From an uncultured Clostridia bacterium (lineage in GTDB: Bacteria; Bacillota; Clostridia; TANB77; CAG-508), in NCBI GenBank assembly GCA_934122385.1, contig CAKOWP010000063.1:1-6044 (forward strand): a stretch of 6,044 nt of DNA. The letters run 5' to 3'. This document shows positions 5,470 to 6,044 of this stretch, in pieces. The notes beneath the pieces are model-generated. The model saw only the letters and a program-made list of their open reading frames with translations. It was not told where the DNA came from and did no database searches. Positions within the stretch are counted from its first letter, which is position 1. Every line of letters begins with the position of its first letter. The position numbers and the translations under genes are program-made.

Positions 5470-6044
5470 ATGGAGAAACAATTAAAACTTTTTTTTGAAT
5501 TTTTAGAAAATGACAAAAAATTATCAAACAACACATTACAATCATACAAAAGAGACTTAAAACAATTCAGAAGATATATAGAAGGATGCGAAGTTCCATA
5601 CAGTAGAGTAGACGAAGAAGTAATGAAAAATTATATAGAATATTTAGAAGAACTAGGAAAAAAACCTTCAACTATTTCAAGATGTATAGCATCAATAAGA
5701 TCTTTTTATCAATATGTATTAAAAAAAGGCAAAGTAAAAAAAGATCCAACAAAAAATATACAATCACCAAAAATAGAAAAAAGAACACCTTGTGTTTTAA
5801 CATCTAAAGAAGTTGAGCTATTATTAGAACAACCAAAAGATATAGATTTAAAAGGAATTAGAGACAAGGCAATGCTAGAATTTGCATATGCTACAGGAAT
5901 GAGAGTTACAGAAATTATATCATTAGATATAGATGACATAAACTTTACAGAAGGATATGTAAATTGTAGAAAAGCAAATAAACAAAGAATAATACCATTA
6001 GGAAAAATGTCATTAAAAGCATTAAAAGAATATACAGACAATGC
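5470..6044 (+). CDS. xerD: XerD-type tyrosine recombinase (5' part, cut by window end)
   Basis: Xer recombinases resolve chromosome dimers at the dif site near the terminus during cell division. The visible 191 codons include the N-terminal core-binding (SAM-like) domain, residues 3-85, with LSNNTLQSYKRDLKQFRRYI (18-37) and PSTISRCIASIRSFYQYVL (66-84). The start of the catalytic domain follows. LEFAYATGMRVTEIISLDID (136-155) carries the first catalytic arginine, R145, and CRKANKQRIIPLG (166-178) carries the catalytic lysine, K168. The later H-x-x-R and tyrosine motifs are beyond the window. The ATG at 5470 has AGGGG eight bases upstream (5457-5461) and its own promoter. The position downstream of spoIIM matches the Firmicutes arrangement where xerD lies near spoIIM, favouring XerD over XerC or an element-borne integrase. 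Certain as a tyrosine recombinase, likely as XerD. Confidence 0.9.
   Translation, partial: MEKQLKLFFEFLENDKKLSNNTLQSYKRDLKQFRRYIEGCEVPYSRVDEEVMKNYIEYLEELGKKPSTISRCIASIRSFYQYVLKKGKVKKDPTKNIQSPKIEKRTPCVLTSKEVELLLEQPKDIDLKGIRDKAMLEFAYATGMRVTEIISLDIDDINFTEGYVNCRKANKQRIIPLGKMSLKALKEYTDN

Noticed and set aside
5709..6041. Minus-strand open frame of 110 codons opposite the xerD-type gene
   Set aside because: The plus strand encodes intact tyrosine recombinase motifs over the same bases.

Overview
The window is very AT-rich and uses AT-biased codons (ATA Ile, AGA Arg, TTA Leu). Starts are preceded by AGGAG-like Shine-Dalgarno (SD) sites, and a sporulation gene sits next to a xerD-type recombinase. 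This fits a low-GC Firmicute, most likely a clostridial, possibly gut-associated and spore-forming lineage; the species cannot be named from this sequence. All tryptophans seen are TGG, so the code looks standard.

Layout. 1-328: the C-terminal remnant of an Rpn/PD-(D/E)XK-type putative transposase, broken by two single-base frameshifts. 391-419: a bidirectional terminator. 418-1731 (minus): tmcAL, the tRNA-Met cytidine acetate ligase, with a probable TTG start. 1732-1874: a divergent promoter region. 1875-2309: rnhA (RNase HI), complete with its catalytic residues. 2359-2387: a good sigma-A-type promoter ahead of a two-gene operon. The first gene (2439-3251) encodes a protein that aligns with an HD-GYP domain but has lost the metal-binding His/Asp residues. 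The second (3270-4457) encodes an endonuclease Q family (PHP domain) DNA-repair nuclease. 4458-4743 holds no gene: it contains a 181-bp concentric palindrome flanked by TA, like a miniature transposable element, followed by an 18-bp hairpin whose right arm contains the SD of the next gene. 4744-5383: spoIIM, interrupted near its end by a one-base frameshift. 5391-5419: an extended -10 promoter. From 5470 to the window edge: the first 191 codons of a xerD-type tyrosine recombinase.

The genes are mainly housekeeping: tRNA modification, RNA:DNA hybrid removal, repair of deaminated DNA, engulfment during sporulation and chromosome dimer resolution. spoIIM close to xerD is a familiar Firmicutes neighbourhood and supports both names. 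The unusual material is non-coding, between endonuclease Q and spoIIM: a mobile-element-like palindrome whose right arm carries a sigma-E-like promoter match, directly followed by the SD-sequestering hairpin. The degenerate HD-GYP partner of endonuclease Q is the most interesting protein. No complete new defence or mobile system is visible.
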